A stretch of DNA of 64,000 bases, from NCBI GenBank assembly GCA_911728455.2, contig OU452228.1, positions 4,216,001 through 4,280,000 on the forward strand, read 5' to 3'. Position 1 is the first letter of the stretch. Each line of letters begins with the position of its first letter. This document shows positions 12,211 through 25,000 of this stretch, one piece after another. The notes under the pieces were generated by a model. The model was not told where the DNA came from. It did no database searches and was given only the letters and a program-made list of their open reading frames with translations. Origin of the DNA: Marthasterias glacialis. Taxonomy: Eukaryota; Echinodermata; Asteroidea; Forcipulatida; Asteriidae. The translations under genes and the position numbers were made by a program.

Positions 12211-12727
12211 TTGACTCACCGGCAGATCAATAAAGTATTGTTGAAACAAAATAATAACAAATTATATTGAAAGCCAGTTTATCCCAATATTACATTCAAT
12301 AATGAATTTTGGCAGTTCGTAACATTATACCAGTCCATTTATTTATTTATTCATGCATTGATTGGATAATTGATTGATTAATTTATTGATTAAATGGTTG
12401 GTTAGTTGATTGATTGATTGCATTGTGTGATGTATGGATTTATTGAGTCAATTAGTTATCTATTAGTTTATTTATTTGTTTATTTGTATGTTGTTCTTAG
12501 CTTACCCTTGAAGCATGATTTAAAATTAATATAAATTTATTTTATCAATTTTGTTCTGAATATTATAGCTTATAAGCTTTATTTATTTACTAATAATATG
12601 GTAATTTATGTCTCTTTAATTATGTGTGAGGTTCAGGCTTTCGAGCTACAGTGTATGCTTTTGTTGATTCTGGCCTTCACATATTAGGGTAGTTGCTGCT
12701 GGTAAATTAATTAATTAAGCGACTCCC

Positions 12728-12748
12728 ACCCCCACCCCCCCCCCCCCC
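12728..12748. repeat. poly-C tract
   Basis: CCACCCCC followed by 14 or more C residues, about 250 bp before the SCLT1 start. The length is likely variable. Confidence 0.85.
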
Positions 12749-12790
12749 GGCCCCGTACCCGGCGGTGCAAAAAGTAAGAACTCGGACCGT

Positions 12791-12855
12791 GATTGGTCGA
12801 CAAAGTTTCCACTGGCAACGTCTGACGAAGCCTCGCTTTGAACTCAAGATGGCGG
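12791..12855 (+). promoter_or_regulatory. candidate SCLT1 promoter: inverted CCAAT, X-box-like and YY1-like motifs
   Basis: Inverted CCAAT box ATTGG at 12792-12796. An imperfect palindrome GTTTCC-ACT-GGCAAC at 12805-12819 fits the RFX X-box layout, with half-sites GTTRCC and GGYAAC and a 1-3-nt spacer. AAGATGGCGG at 12846-12855 fits the YY1 consensus. All lie 140-205 bp before the ATG. X-boxes mark promoters of cilium genes, which suits SCLT1. Read from the sequence only. Confidence 0.5.
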
Positions 12856-12995
12856 AAAGATTTAGAACCGCGTCAGTTGAAATCAGGATTTTAGAGTAAC
12901 GAACCGTACGTGTCAGAAAGATTTTCACTTCTGTCATACTATGGCAGCAAAGTATTTTCTGTATACGTAATCTAAAAATACTACGTAGGATCAAG

Positions 12996-13032
12996 ATGGA
13001 GGCCGGGGAACTGGAGTTTTTGAGGGACCAAG
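12996..13032 (+). CDS. sclt1: SCLT1 exon 1 (start codon)
   Basis: MEAGELEFLRDQ plus one base; donor CCAAG|GTAAGC. Too short to appear as an open frame; placed by its match to the family start (MAAEIDFLREQ in human) and by exact phase with exon 2. Confidence 0.85.
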
Positions 13033-16000
13033 GTAAGCGTAAGCCAAGGGAAAAGGGCCATCGGTCATGTCACACGGGGCAATTTACACTACAGCCACAG
13101 GCAACCGAGTCCAGGCAATCTCCATGCTAAGTTAGAACAAGAAGAAAAGAAATTCACATGTCAATTTCCACAGTGTAAGATGCAAATTGAAATATGGGAA
13201 AAGTGTCCATATCCTACTGCCACTTTCGAAGGGATTTTTTTGGATGTTTTAAGTGATGTTGGGCTTTATTTATTTATCTTTTTTTAATAAGTCTTTTATT
13301 AAGATCCTCTCGAGGAATTGGTGGCAAAAAAACTAATTAAAATTATTGACCTTGTAATTGTCCCTGAGATCAGGTTACTCAAATAAAACAAAGGTTCGGC
13401 AGATGTTGTCACTGGAGTGTCTGTATTTCTCTTTTATTTCAGAATGTCAGGGCTCATACAATTCCATAATAGTAATCCTGTCAATCCGTCCATGTACTCC
13501 TTTCACTCCGTGAAAACCTTTGAAATATAGCAAACAACAACAATAAACACTATAGTAATAGAGCCTAGCAATAGCATGTACATGTACAAACAAACCTATA
13601 AATGTACCAGTTGAATAGCATGCCTGACCCTTGACCTAGATTTACATGAACATGACATTGACTTACATGAATTACTCCATTATCCAGAGGTTTGAACAAC
13701 ATAGGGCTCTAATAAGAATAATAATGGATTTCTACACAGTTAACTAGTGGGTTTCCCTAATTTAAATAACACTGTCATTGTCTGAAACTACGAGGCACGT
13801 GACCAATGGTGTGGAGTGGCCTAACGTCGATTACAAATCGCACACGGTAAAAGTGACTTCAAATGGCAACAATAACAACTTACTTTTGGTACCAATCCCC
13901 TTATAATTAAACCCTTTTGTCAATTAAACAATGAATATGTGAACAAGTAAAACGTTAACATACCTCCATGCCGCAATTAGTCTGCTTTAAACACTATCAA
14001 AGGGGGGATTTAGTGTTTCCCTTGGCAAACTTCTCAGGACAATGTTTTTAACGTGAACTCAAAGAATGGAAGCCTCGTCGCTTACACCTCGACGCTGGAG
14101 GGCGCTGTTACATCCAAACCCATACAATAACAGATCAATATCTGTTACAGACCTCAAAAAAGAAAATTCAAGCAGACATTTCAGCGCGTGGCCAGAACTT
14201 TCTCACATTCATGTCCGGCATAGGAACTAAAATGGCGTTTTGCGAGAGTGGCATTGTCAAGACCACTGTAGACGTGAAAATGGCTTATTTTTCATGATTT
14301 CGACACTTTGTAATTCACTAATTGTTCAAAGTGCCTGTTCCAATTCCTCTGTGTATACATTCTGTCAACCTTTCTGGATAGGTAAGGATGTTGGGCGCAA
14401 TCTTTGAAAGTCGCGCACGTAAATATCAACTGCTCGCCACCAAATGCATTGCGTGGAACAATTCCTTGACGGGATGATGTTACGAACTACACGGTCAATA
14501 CTTCAATATTTGACGGGACGCGCCAAATCAACATGGCGGCCGTGGGGGTTGATGGCAATGGCGGGGTTGTTGTTGATGAAATTAGTTTCGTTGAGTGGTG
14601 TGATGCTACCTTTCGTCCAGATGCCACCACAAGCCTCAGTGTTCGAAGACAAAAGGGGAGTGAAATACCCATAGAATTGAAATTGTACACATATAGAGTA
14701 TTAAAGAAAGTTCTTGCCAACTTCAATAACCTCACTAGAGTTGTCAGATTTCTGCATTGTGTACATGTGTTTGGTTTCTTGACATAAAGGATTGACTGTC
14801 TAAGAGGTACTCTCCACTAAACATGCACAACATTGCTGGCGTTGGGTTAACCCAAAGTAACAATTACTTTCTTCAACACAGTAATGATGTCATGATTTTT
14901 TTTTTTTAAATGAGCAAACCTTTTGCCATGGCAACCCGCCCTGTTTTCTTCTTTTGAGTGGGAGAAAACAACATGCAATCGGGTAGGAAGTGTAAACCCC
15001 GTATCCACATGCAAGGCACTGGTCTCTTGCCACAGAGGTGAAAGGCTGAGAAAGAAACCCTTGAGCCAACCTATTCCTCAGGAAAAGGAGTGAAATCGTA
15101 CAAAAGTGACAAATTCAAATTCAGAACGTATTCGTGTCAAACCCACTTGTTGCGCAATTATGGAATTGTATGAGGGCAGACTTAAATGTTCGTTTCTCAA
15201 AATGGCTCAACGCGCAAATTTTAAAATTTGCGCAGCCATGGTGCGCAAATTTTAAAATTTGCGCGACTTTCAAAGATTGCGCCCAACAAGGATATAATTT
15301 GACCTAAATTGAGGGCGATAAAGTGGCAGCCAAATACGGCATTTTGCCGAAAAATGTTTGTTGTAGTTGTACTACCGAAATGTTCCTTTTGCAAAAATTG
15401 CCTTGTGTGCCATGGCCTTTAATGATTCGGTATCATTCGGTGGGCCACCCCTTACATTAGCCCCACCCCTGGTAAAGAATCGTAGTCCAAGTTACTGGAC
15501 CCAACAACGTCTTTTAAAACATTTTGACATGATCTGGCGTTCGTAGGGTCCGACTAAAGTCCCATCAAAATTTGGTCCTTGTGTATAAGTTTCGAGTTTC
15601 CAAAACAGAGGGTGACAAAATTTTGTTAAAAAATTCATCAAATTCAAACACATAGCCATACCACTACCACTACTTACTATCAACTTGAAAGTCACGTCTT
15701 GAGGTGTGTAGGAGATATTGCCAGTTAATGTTTATAATAAATGGTGGTACGATTGTGTCAGATGCGTTTCTTAAAAAGAGTAATTTTCTGCTAAAATCTG
15801 TGTTCATGCCCAAAATGGACCACACGTTGTGAAACGATATTGGTAACTAGGCCTATTGGTGGAGTGCATTTTTAGGATTTGCATAATTTCCCGCTTGTGC
15901 ATTATTTTGCGCTGTCTTTTGCGAACAATGTGCACAATTTGATGATTGCGCAAATCTCAAAATGCGCTTGAAAAAACGGCGCACAAACGTGCGGTCCACT

Positions 16001-19000
16001 ATGTACACATCGACTCGGATTTAAGCTGAAAATTTCTCTTCATTGAAGAAACGCATCAGACACAATCGTACCATCATATTAACCGGCATAATCTCCTGCG
16101 TACCTTGAGTGAGTTTCGAGTTGATAGTATTAGTAGATGTCTTTGATGGATTTTGGAGCAGTGTTTTTGTCACTCTCTGTTTGGGAATTTGAAATTTGTA
16201 CACAGGTACCAAGTTTTGATGGGACTTAATTCAGACCCTATGCCAGATCATGTCCAAAAGGCGTTGTTGGGTCCAGTAACTCGGGACTAGGTAGGTAGGA
16301 CGTTAGCCTCCGTTGCACTACCTCACTGACGTCCTGGGTATAAAGCTTCTCTGCAATGCAAACAAAATTACAAGAGTTGTTTTCACCAATTTGTACCTGA
16401 TGGTGGAAGCTGAAAGTCTGTTCATATAAGACCCAGTAATTGGGGTGCTGTACTCCTTTTTTGAAATTTTGACTTGGATGGCCGTACTAGCGCCCCAGGG
16501 ATGTGATGAAGCAATAAAAGTAAAGTGTCTTGCTCAAGGACACAAGTGTCATGACCAGGATTCGAACCCACACTCCGGTGACCTAGCCACCAAAACTTAA
16601 ATATGTTGTGCTAGGCCACTCTGCCACGAATCGCCTACAGTAGTACTGTACTAGTACTGTAGGGACTCGACTAGCCCAGGCATTGCTAGATTGGACTCCT
16701 GGCCCCATCTTCATTTTCAGTCGCGCTGTAATTGTATGCAAGGGAGTAGTGCACCATTCCACTCATCTAACCTGGGCTCGGGACTCAACTTTTGAACTAG
16801 ACTAGAGTCTAGTAGTAGTCAGTAAATAGAGTAGTCTGTGTCATTGTTCAATGTTAATGGCCTGAGCACAGTCACACAGAGTCCTAAGACTCACTCTAGC
16901 TTGTCGGGAAGTGTCCGGCGCAAGGCAGACAATTTTCTTATCTCCATAATCTTACATTACATAACTGGTATGTTAAGAAGACAATGTAAGAAGCTACTGA
17001 CTGTTTTATGTACTTCCTTCTCACTATTTTGACCGAACATTGAATAAGTTACATTTTAAATTCATTGTGCCATGGTTTGGTGTCAAATCAAAGAGCAAGG
17101 TCAAATCAATATATTTTATATTCCGTCACTTTAGTGAAATAATCCAGGTCACAACGTACAGAATTCAGAAAAATTTAAATAATGTTTGGCATATATGAGC
17201 AAACCGGTGACATTGAAACACACCATTGTGTAAAATCGGAATACCGGAACAAAGGTCATCCGGACATTCCACTGCTGAGCGTACACAGAGCACGCACACG
17301 CCAGCTATTGCTTCGTTTCACCCACACAAAGAGAAAACATGGTCTTGAAAATTTTGTTTTGGGGCTACTTTCAGGTGGTTTTTGTGTAATCCCCGACTCT
17401 TGACCTTTGTGCTTCTGTTCCAAGAAGCGGATTATGAGACATCGAGAGGCTTCCACCATTTTTAGACCTATTCATTGTAATTCCGAGTTTAGTACCAATC
17501 CTGTGCCGTAGCTCACAGCTGAGGTCTTGCAATTCACGGAACATGAATTTGACATTTTCTTGGTAGGGAAAACAAAACTCATGGTGCAATAAAGAGAATC
17601 TTTGTTCCCCTGGCTTTGTCAAGTCAAGGTTTCTTTGTGCCAGCGATGCTCTCAAAGAAAACTGATTCCGGCAATTCTGAGAAAATAATCCTGTCTAGCT
17701 GGACAGGAAAAAATGGAAGAATCCCAGCGGAACTGGTTAAATGTTGTTTTTGTGCAGGTGCTGACAAAAGAAAAACATAAACACCGTGGTTGCACCATAA
17801 AAGGTGGCCTTTGAACTGCAACCCAGGGTGTCTGAAACGTGTCAGTTTTAGGAATTTTGCTCATGAAAAAATCCTGAAAGCTTCAAACAGCATTCAGTGC
17901 ATCTCATTTTGAATGACATGGATTTTAATCATCTCTTACCTTCGCAAACTCGTACCTTAGGTACACTGGGTATTACGTAAGAACAAAAAGAAAACAATTG
18001 AGAAGGCATAGAAATGAAAGTAATACTAGTCTAAGTAGTGCTAGGTAAAATTTAGTCAATGTGCATGTACCACTCAATCAAACAAGTCCAGACAGAAAGT
18101 TACTGTACAATATGTTCACATGGTACCACCTAAACCGAGTTTGAAACAAATTATCGGTTGATCAGAAATGTTTTTGATTGTTCTTGAACATTTCCAGTGA
18201 CTGCACCAAACATTTTTTTTCTTTTAGGCTGTTTCATTTGCGTGGAACATACTTGTGCATAAAATGCACGGTCACCTGCAATTGGCGGCACCTTTCTTTT
18301 TTTTAGGAATGAAAAGGGGCGTGCTCTCAGAGCCAATGTAACCTCAGTGAGGTACGGAGGAGCAATGTTGTGGAGACAATTTTATACAATGATCTTGAAA
18401 TCAATGAGGTACTGGATTGGAAACCAATTTTATGATGGATTGGAAAGTAGACATAAATTAACTGGTACATTCCAGTTAAGTCATCTCATACATTCGTTAA
18501 ATAGTACCGCCTGTACTTTGCTGTGAAATCTTTTCTTGTTTAGGAGTTTGCTGTTTTTCAAAAACCAATAATAATGTTTTATTGATTTTTTGAAATAAAC
18601 AGAGTAATTTTCCTGTAGCATCTAAACATGAGCCTATTGGATCAGGTTCTCTGGTGAACTGAATAATACATGTATCATAATAATCAACTCTTTTAGTGTT
18701 AGTCATCACATCGTTATTTCCTAGATCTGAAAAGTTAATTGAACTGAGTTGACCTACATGTCATTAAAACTTTCATGCTTGTATAAACTAGTATTTTAGA
18801 GGAAGTAAATACAAATCTAGCATGTAGTCCTCTTTCCACTAAAACCTGTAAAATAAATAGCTCCAGGCAGGTGGTTAAGTGGCAATTTAACTCCTTGTTG
18901 TAGACATGTAGTTTACACAGGTATAAAGTTATGTACATATGTTATGACAGTTTCCCTGCTTACTACCTATTTTCAAATTCAAAACATTGCAAATGATAAT

Positions 19001-22000
19001 TGTCATGCCTTTTGGCAAACCATGGAGTCATTATAAATCTTCAGTATTGCATCAAATTATAACCTGTGGAGCCCATTGTTAAAATGCCATTGTTATTTGT
19101 ATAGTTGGTAATGACACAACCCAAGCGTGGCTAATGCGTTGCTTGCCGAGCAGCTGCAGGTTGGTGTTGCTTGTGTCTACCCCCCATAGCGGTAACCATG
19201 GTGATTGACTCAGTCTTAATGACCTTGTGATTGTCATTTTTGAGTTTTGGCCACAGTGAGACTTGACAGCCTCAGGATATAATCAATAATGCATGTATCT
19301 CATTCACAAGTGTGATGGATTTTAAAGTCATTTTCTGGCTCGGGATTATTACACAGTAATGTAGGCATACATGCAGTTAGATCAGTAGCTCCACGGTAAG
19401 AAATTTGATGAAAACTGTGCGTGCATAGTGCCTGAGCAGCTCCAAAACCAACAGTCAATTTCTGATGACATCAGAGTCAGTTTCCACTTGTTCAAGTTTC
19501 CTATAAGTGTGTGGAACCATAAATTGCTTGCACATGTTTACTAAAGTGCCTGGTATGTTTGAATGACATTTTGTTTTGTTTTTATCTTCATTAAGTTAAT
19601 TAACAATAAATGGTTTACCTCTCTTCAGATTCCTAATAACTAACTTAGCATTAAAAAAACAACTGCTTCATTTATTTGTTTTTTACATCTACACATGTAC
19701 ATTGTGATTACATGTATTCAACTGTTTTGTGCTTTTCTGTACCTTTTAGTTCGGCGCTTAAATGCAGAGCTGCAGCACTACCAGGAGAAGTACCTTGCCT
19801 TGAATGAAAGTGAAAAGGTAATTCTGTGAAAAAAAAACTATGATTAATTTTGTTAAAACCTACCAACCAACTTCTAAGTTTTTTTTCACATTTGTATTTT
19901 GCCTTGGCATTGACTTATCATTCATATCTCCCATCCCTCTTTCTGCACTCTGTATCTAACTTACTGCCCACCCTCTTCCCTAAAGAAAACCCCCATCTCA
20001 TGAGATACTTGGGTATTTTAATAAGTAATTCATGATTGCCCCTCAATGTTTCTTGTTTTGGTATTACAAACAATAATAAAAAGATAAGCCTGTTAATTTT
20101 ATTTTCCTGTTCTCATTCCAGGCAAGTTTACAAAAATCAGGAGATCCACCAGCTCCATGGCTGACCAGCAAAAAGTAAGCAAATCAAAAGCCTGTTTTGG
20201 ATTTTTTTTTAAAGTTTCTGTTAAACTTTTTATTCCCTCAACTTATTTATTGAATCTGATGTAACGTGTGAAAAACAAACAAAACATAATTGTTTGTTTT
20301 TACTTGCAGTTTGTTATCACCACTTATCGCTGAGTATGATTATCAGCTAGCATCCCTTCGTAAACAACTTAACACATATAAGGTATGTAACTACCTTTTC
20401 TTGTTGAATTGTTCAGATGTCTTCCCAGCACACAACTTTGAACATCATTTAATCAGTAGCCGGTGGGATTCTTCAATTTTTTCCCGTCTTCCTGGCGAGA
20501 TTATTTTGTCAGAATTGCCGGAATCATTTCTTTACGAGTACCACTGGCACAAAGAAACCTTGACTTGACAAAGCCAAGAGAACAAAGATTCTCTTTATTG
20601 CACCAAGACTTTGGTTTTTTCTTTACCGAGAAAATGTCATGTTCATGCATCGTGAATTGCAAAACACTGGCCGTTACCTTCGGCATACAATTGGTACTAA
20701 ACCCGGAACTGTGGTTTGATCCCCGATTCACTCTAACTTGCCTCCATCGAGCCTAATTACAATGAATAAACAATGGTGGAAGCCTCTTGATGTCTCGTAG
20801 TCTTCTTCTTGGAACAGAAGGACAAATGTTCTGGAATTATGGATTACACAATAACGTCTGCATAATGGCAGATATTCGGCAAAACATTTATGCGCAATCT
20901 GGCGCTTTATGTGGGTGATACGAAGCATTACACGACGCATACATTCTCTGTGTATGCTCCATAGTGGAATGTGCGGGTGCCCTTTGTTCCGGGCTTAGAA
21001 TCTCACACAAAAATACATAAATCACGTCATCCGTTTGCTGGCTCGGAAAATATTTGCATTGATACACGGAATCCGGCGCCTACATCTAATGCCATTAGAC
21101 ATAGACGAGGGGTAATTTGATCTTTACTGTTGACCCAATGGGAGACTTTGGAATGCTAGGTGGCAGCAGACTTACCAGATAAATTTCCATTGTTTACGTG
21201 GTTCTGAGCATGCGCACATTTCCGAGATCAATAGATTTGCCTTGTAAGTCTGCTGCCATCTAGTGTCCTCAAAAGTCTCCCATTCACCAGGAAGTCATTA
21301 CATGATAAGTCTTGCTTGCACCATTTGGGGAGTTGGATTCCCTGTTTGTTATTGTGTAGTGCACATTTTAAGTGACGAGCGCACAGTCAGACATGCACCA
21401 TATCTTTACATGTATTTTGATTCCCAAAATGGCAGACCACGAGCAAACAGTAGCCACATGTGACGTCAGTGCAATGGGGTCAGTTCATGTATTTGCATAG
21501 TGTTTTTATGTTTTAATTATCTCTTTTCCAGGTAGAACATTTAGAGTTAGCAGGAAAGATTGACAGACTAGTGAATGAAAATAACAGGTAATTTTCCCTG
21601 TGTGAATGGTCAGTATTACCTGTTAGTGCATATGAGTTCATCAGAGTAAGCTCAATCAAGGAAAAAACAACTTTGAACATTTAACATGGACAGTAATGTT
21701 TACACTTGATCCTTCAATGACCTCACGTAATGTCTCCACAAATATTTTCGTCTGTACCCAAGGTAACAACAAGTTTATTATCAAGACAAAACATTTTGCA
21801 GTAAAGAAATGTAGTCAACAATGTTAATTAAAATATTGAGTCTTACAACTTGTTTGTTATTTACAAGAAAGCAAACAATATCGCAACATTTGTAACCTGT
21901 TTTTGTAGAGTAAAGTTATTTCTGTTTGTTAGTAGCTAAATTAGAAATGAATTTGTTTCCAGGTTGCATCGAGAATTGAAATCCAGCATAGAGGGTCAGC

Positions 22001-25000
22001 TGGAGGCAGTACAGCAGATCTCTAGAGCAGACACCAGCGTGATTGAAGAACAGAAACTCATTGAGAATCTACAGAAGCAGATAGCTCTCCTTACTCAGGT
22101 ATATTCAAAATTATACCTTATAGTCAACCTTTTCTTGTTTCTTCTATAGTTTTGTTTGAAGGGGGACTGCAGGAAATATTTGTTTAAGTAATTAAGAAAT
22201 CCCCACATTTTTCTTCTGTGTTAAGCCCACTTCATAATTAACGCAAAAGCAATTTATTGTGACACAAACAGTCATAATACACAGTTTTTCCATTGTGACG
22301 CAGTAAAAAATCACTTCACTTTTGCAACTCTTGTGGATTTCCGGTACCCTTTGTCTCCTCTTTGTTACAGGGGCAAATGAAGCATAACATGATGAGAGCA
22401 TGCACTGTGCATGCTACACAATGTAATGTTCAGGTGTATTTACATGTCTGCCGTGGGCATTCCTTTGACAGTTTATTTAAAACCTGTCTATCAGGTTTTC
22501 GTTTGCGTGTCTGGAAAAATGTTTCTTGTATACACGTCATCCAGCGATAAGTGGTTGAAACAAATGAATGTGGCAAACTCTTTGAACTGAACTAGCAACT
22601 GTACATGCAGTTGTCATAAGTTTTTTATTAGAAATATGCATTTCACTTTTTATGGTCATACAGGAGAAGGATTCGGCTGTGGCGATGTGGCAAGAATCAG
22701 TTCAGGAAGTGGACAGACTTGCAAAGGACCATAGAGTGAGTTGATAGATAGGAAAATACATGTACATGTATGTAGAATTATCAGTATTGTCACCCTGTGG
22801 GGCTGTATGGGTTCCCCCCCAAGGACTTATACTGTTAAATTGAAGATCTGGGATTGTTATGTCCCTGCTGAATTCTTCAATAACAATAACAGTACCAGAG
22901 TCTTATATAGCACACGTGTCTACCAGCAATTAGGTACTCAAGGTGCTTATTGAAATTTTTTATGACAGGGTTTTGAAGGTTTTTTTTAATTATGAGACCC
23001 ATGTATGTAGCACCTTATAACGGCTTACAAAGTGCTGCGGCAAATTCAGCAGCCACCGCCAAAAACACAGGGGCAAACCCCCTTCTCTTAGCGATAAGAC
23101 TAGGCTCTTTTACGAGCATAACACAAGACACAGGACCTACGGCTTTAAGTCCCATCCGAAGGATGAAGCAATAGTGGTTAAGTGTCTTGCTTAAGGACAC
23201 AAGTGTCAAGACCAGGACTCGAACCCACACTCTGCTGATCAGAAACACCAGAGCTTAAGTCCGGTGCTGTAGACCGCTCCGCCAGGACACACCACTGAAT
23301 TAAAAAAAAAGAAAAAAAAAGCCACTTGGGCTTATATTATGATTTTATCAGTATCCTCCTAGCCACTGTGGGTAATTCTGGGACATACTTGTCGCAATGG
23401 CCAAAAGGTCTTACTTTTCTCGCCTACTGTAAGGGGTTGCAGTACATGTAAGCTATACCCAGATTGGACATACATCTCTGCAATAACATAATTACTTTTC
23501 AAATTGTAGGACCTGCTGAGCAGCACCGAGGCCCAGACACAAAGATTTCAAGCTATTCAGGTATCTTGTTGTGATGTTAAACTTCTGTAGTGATTACTCA
23601 ATTAAATAATTTATGAGTTTGTAGGCATAAAATGTTGAATTTATGATGCAATGACCACAAGAGATTGGAATCCTCATACAAAAAAGGCACGATATAAGTA
23701 TTATACAATTCAACTTATACGTAATTATTTTTTTATTTTGTCTTCTCAGGAGAAAGGTTCAGTCATGATGAACCATAACCAAGCTTTGGTTACCAGCAAT
23801 CAAAAACTTGAAATGGTAAGTACAAGCTGTTAGGGTACTGATAAATCCTTTTGTATTTATGGCATGTCTTGGCAGAGATGTCCTCGCCTGAGAATTACAG
23901 AGTTCGAATGCCAGTCACGGTACTTGTTGCATTGTGCAAGACATTCAGCTGTAAGCTTGAGATGCTATTGAATGCCCCGAGTGGTAGGATTGGTTGAACA
24001 CTGCACATTCAAATGTGACATCCAGGATGCCAAAAGCAGCCAGATCACCGACTTCATTTAACCATAGAGTATCAATGTTTATGAGAAGAAGAGGGAGCAA
24101 TGTTCAGATGTGTTGTTATGCTCTCATGCTTCTGATTTGGTCAGCCAATAAAGTAATGTGACCTAATACAGTGATGTATACCTCTGATTATCCAGGCCAG
24201 TCAGCATCTTCAGCAAGTGATAGCATCTCAGTCTCAGGAGCTGGATTCACTCCGAGAACACTTGAAGAAAGCCCGGGCTGACCTAAGAACAGCCAACCTA
24301 CAACTGGCTGATTCCAGGAACATGTCTGACCAACTCAAGGAGGAAAAACAAATCAAGGTGAAAGTGGTTTAATTTTGGATTTGACAGATTTAACTATTAA
24401 TCTTTCCATGAAATAATTGAGGCTTTGCTTGGTGAAGGAACAACACTGCTTTTTCCGGTATACCTCAGTTGATAACTTAAATATTGCAGAGTAGGATTTA
24501 ATTTATCATTATGTTGTTCCAACAAGAACCATTGTTGTTGTTTCATATATTTTTGTTTTGTTGTTTTAATGTTGTTTTTTGCCTGAGGAATGAAATGAAA
24601 CTAGACCGCTGTAGTCATGACAATATTATGATTAAGGATTTAGGTAGGGAGCTCCATGAAATTGGAACCTGATCATCAATTTGTCATGGTAATTGCAATG
24701 TTGTATCTGATTCAACTCAGGAAAGGGAAACACAGCAGGCCAAAGGGAGAGAGGAATCAGCTGATAATAGACTGACCCAACTACAGGCCGTTGTCATGGA
24801 CTTAGAACACAGGTAAGAAGTCCTATACTGCTTTTTTATGTCCAGATTTCTTCACTTTCTAACTGGTATTATTGAACACTTTCAAACAATTTTTGTACAG
24901 AGTATGATTACCACTATTAACCAACATTTAGAAGAACATTGATAAAGTTACAAACATAAATATATTGAAACATTCCATAAAGTTACAAACATAAATATAT

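Larger units (their letters stand above)
10484..12995. other. shared 5' region between the two divergent genes
   Basis: 2.5 kb separate the two start codons. The stretch contains a diverged repeat (10778-11040), an unrecognised open frame (11384-11869), a TIR element (11989-12210), an AT-rich (TTGA)n-like tract (12330-12500), a poly-C tract (12728-12748), and promoter-like motifs just before SCLT1. First (untranslated) exons of either gene may lie here, but I cannot place a transcription start. Confidence 0.5.

Noticed and set aside
15492-15695. 67-codon frame on the minus strand
   Set aside because: Lies within the arm of the large inverted repeat; the mirrored arm has a similar short frame, so it is a repeat shadow.
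17371-17655. 94-codon frame on the minus strand
   Set aside because: Part of dispersed repeat R1; the matching frame in copy B differs by shifts, and no domain is recognised.
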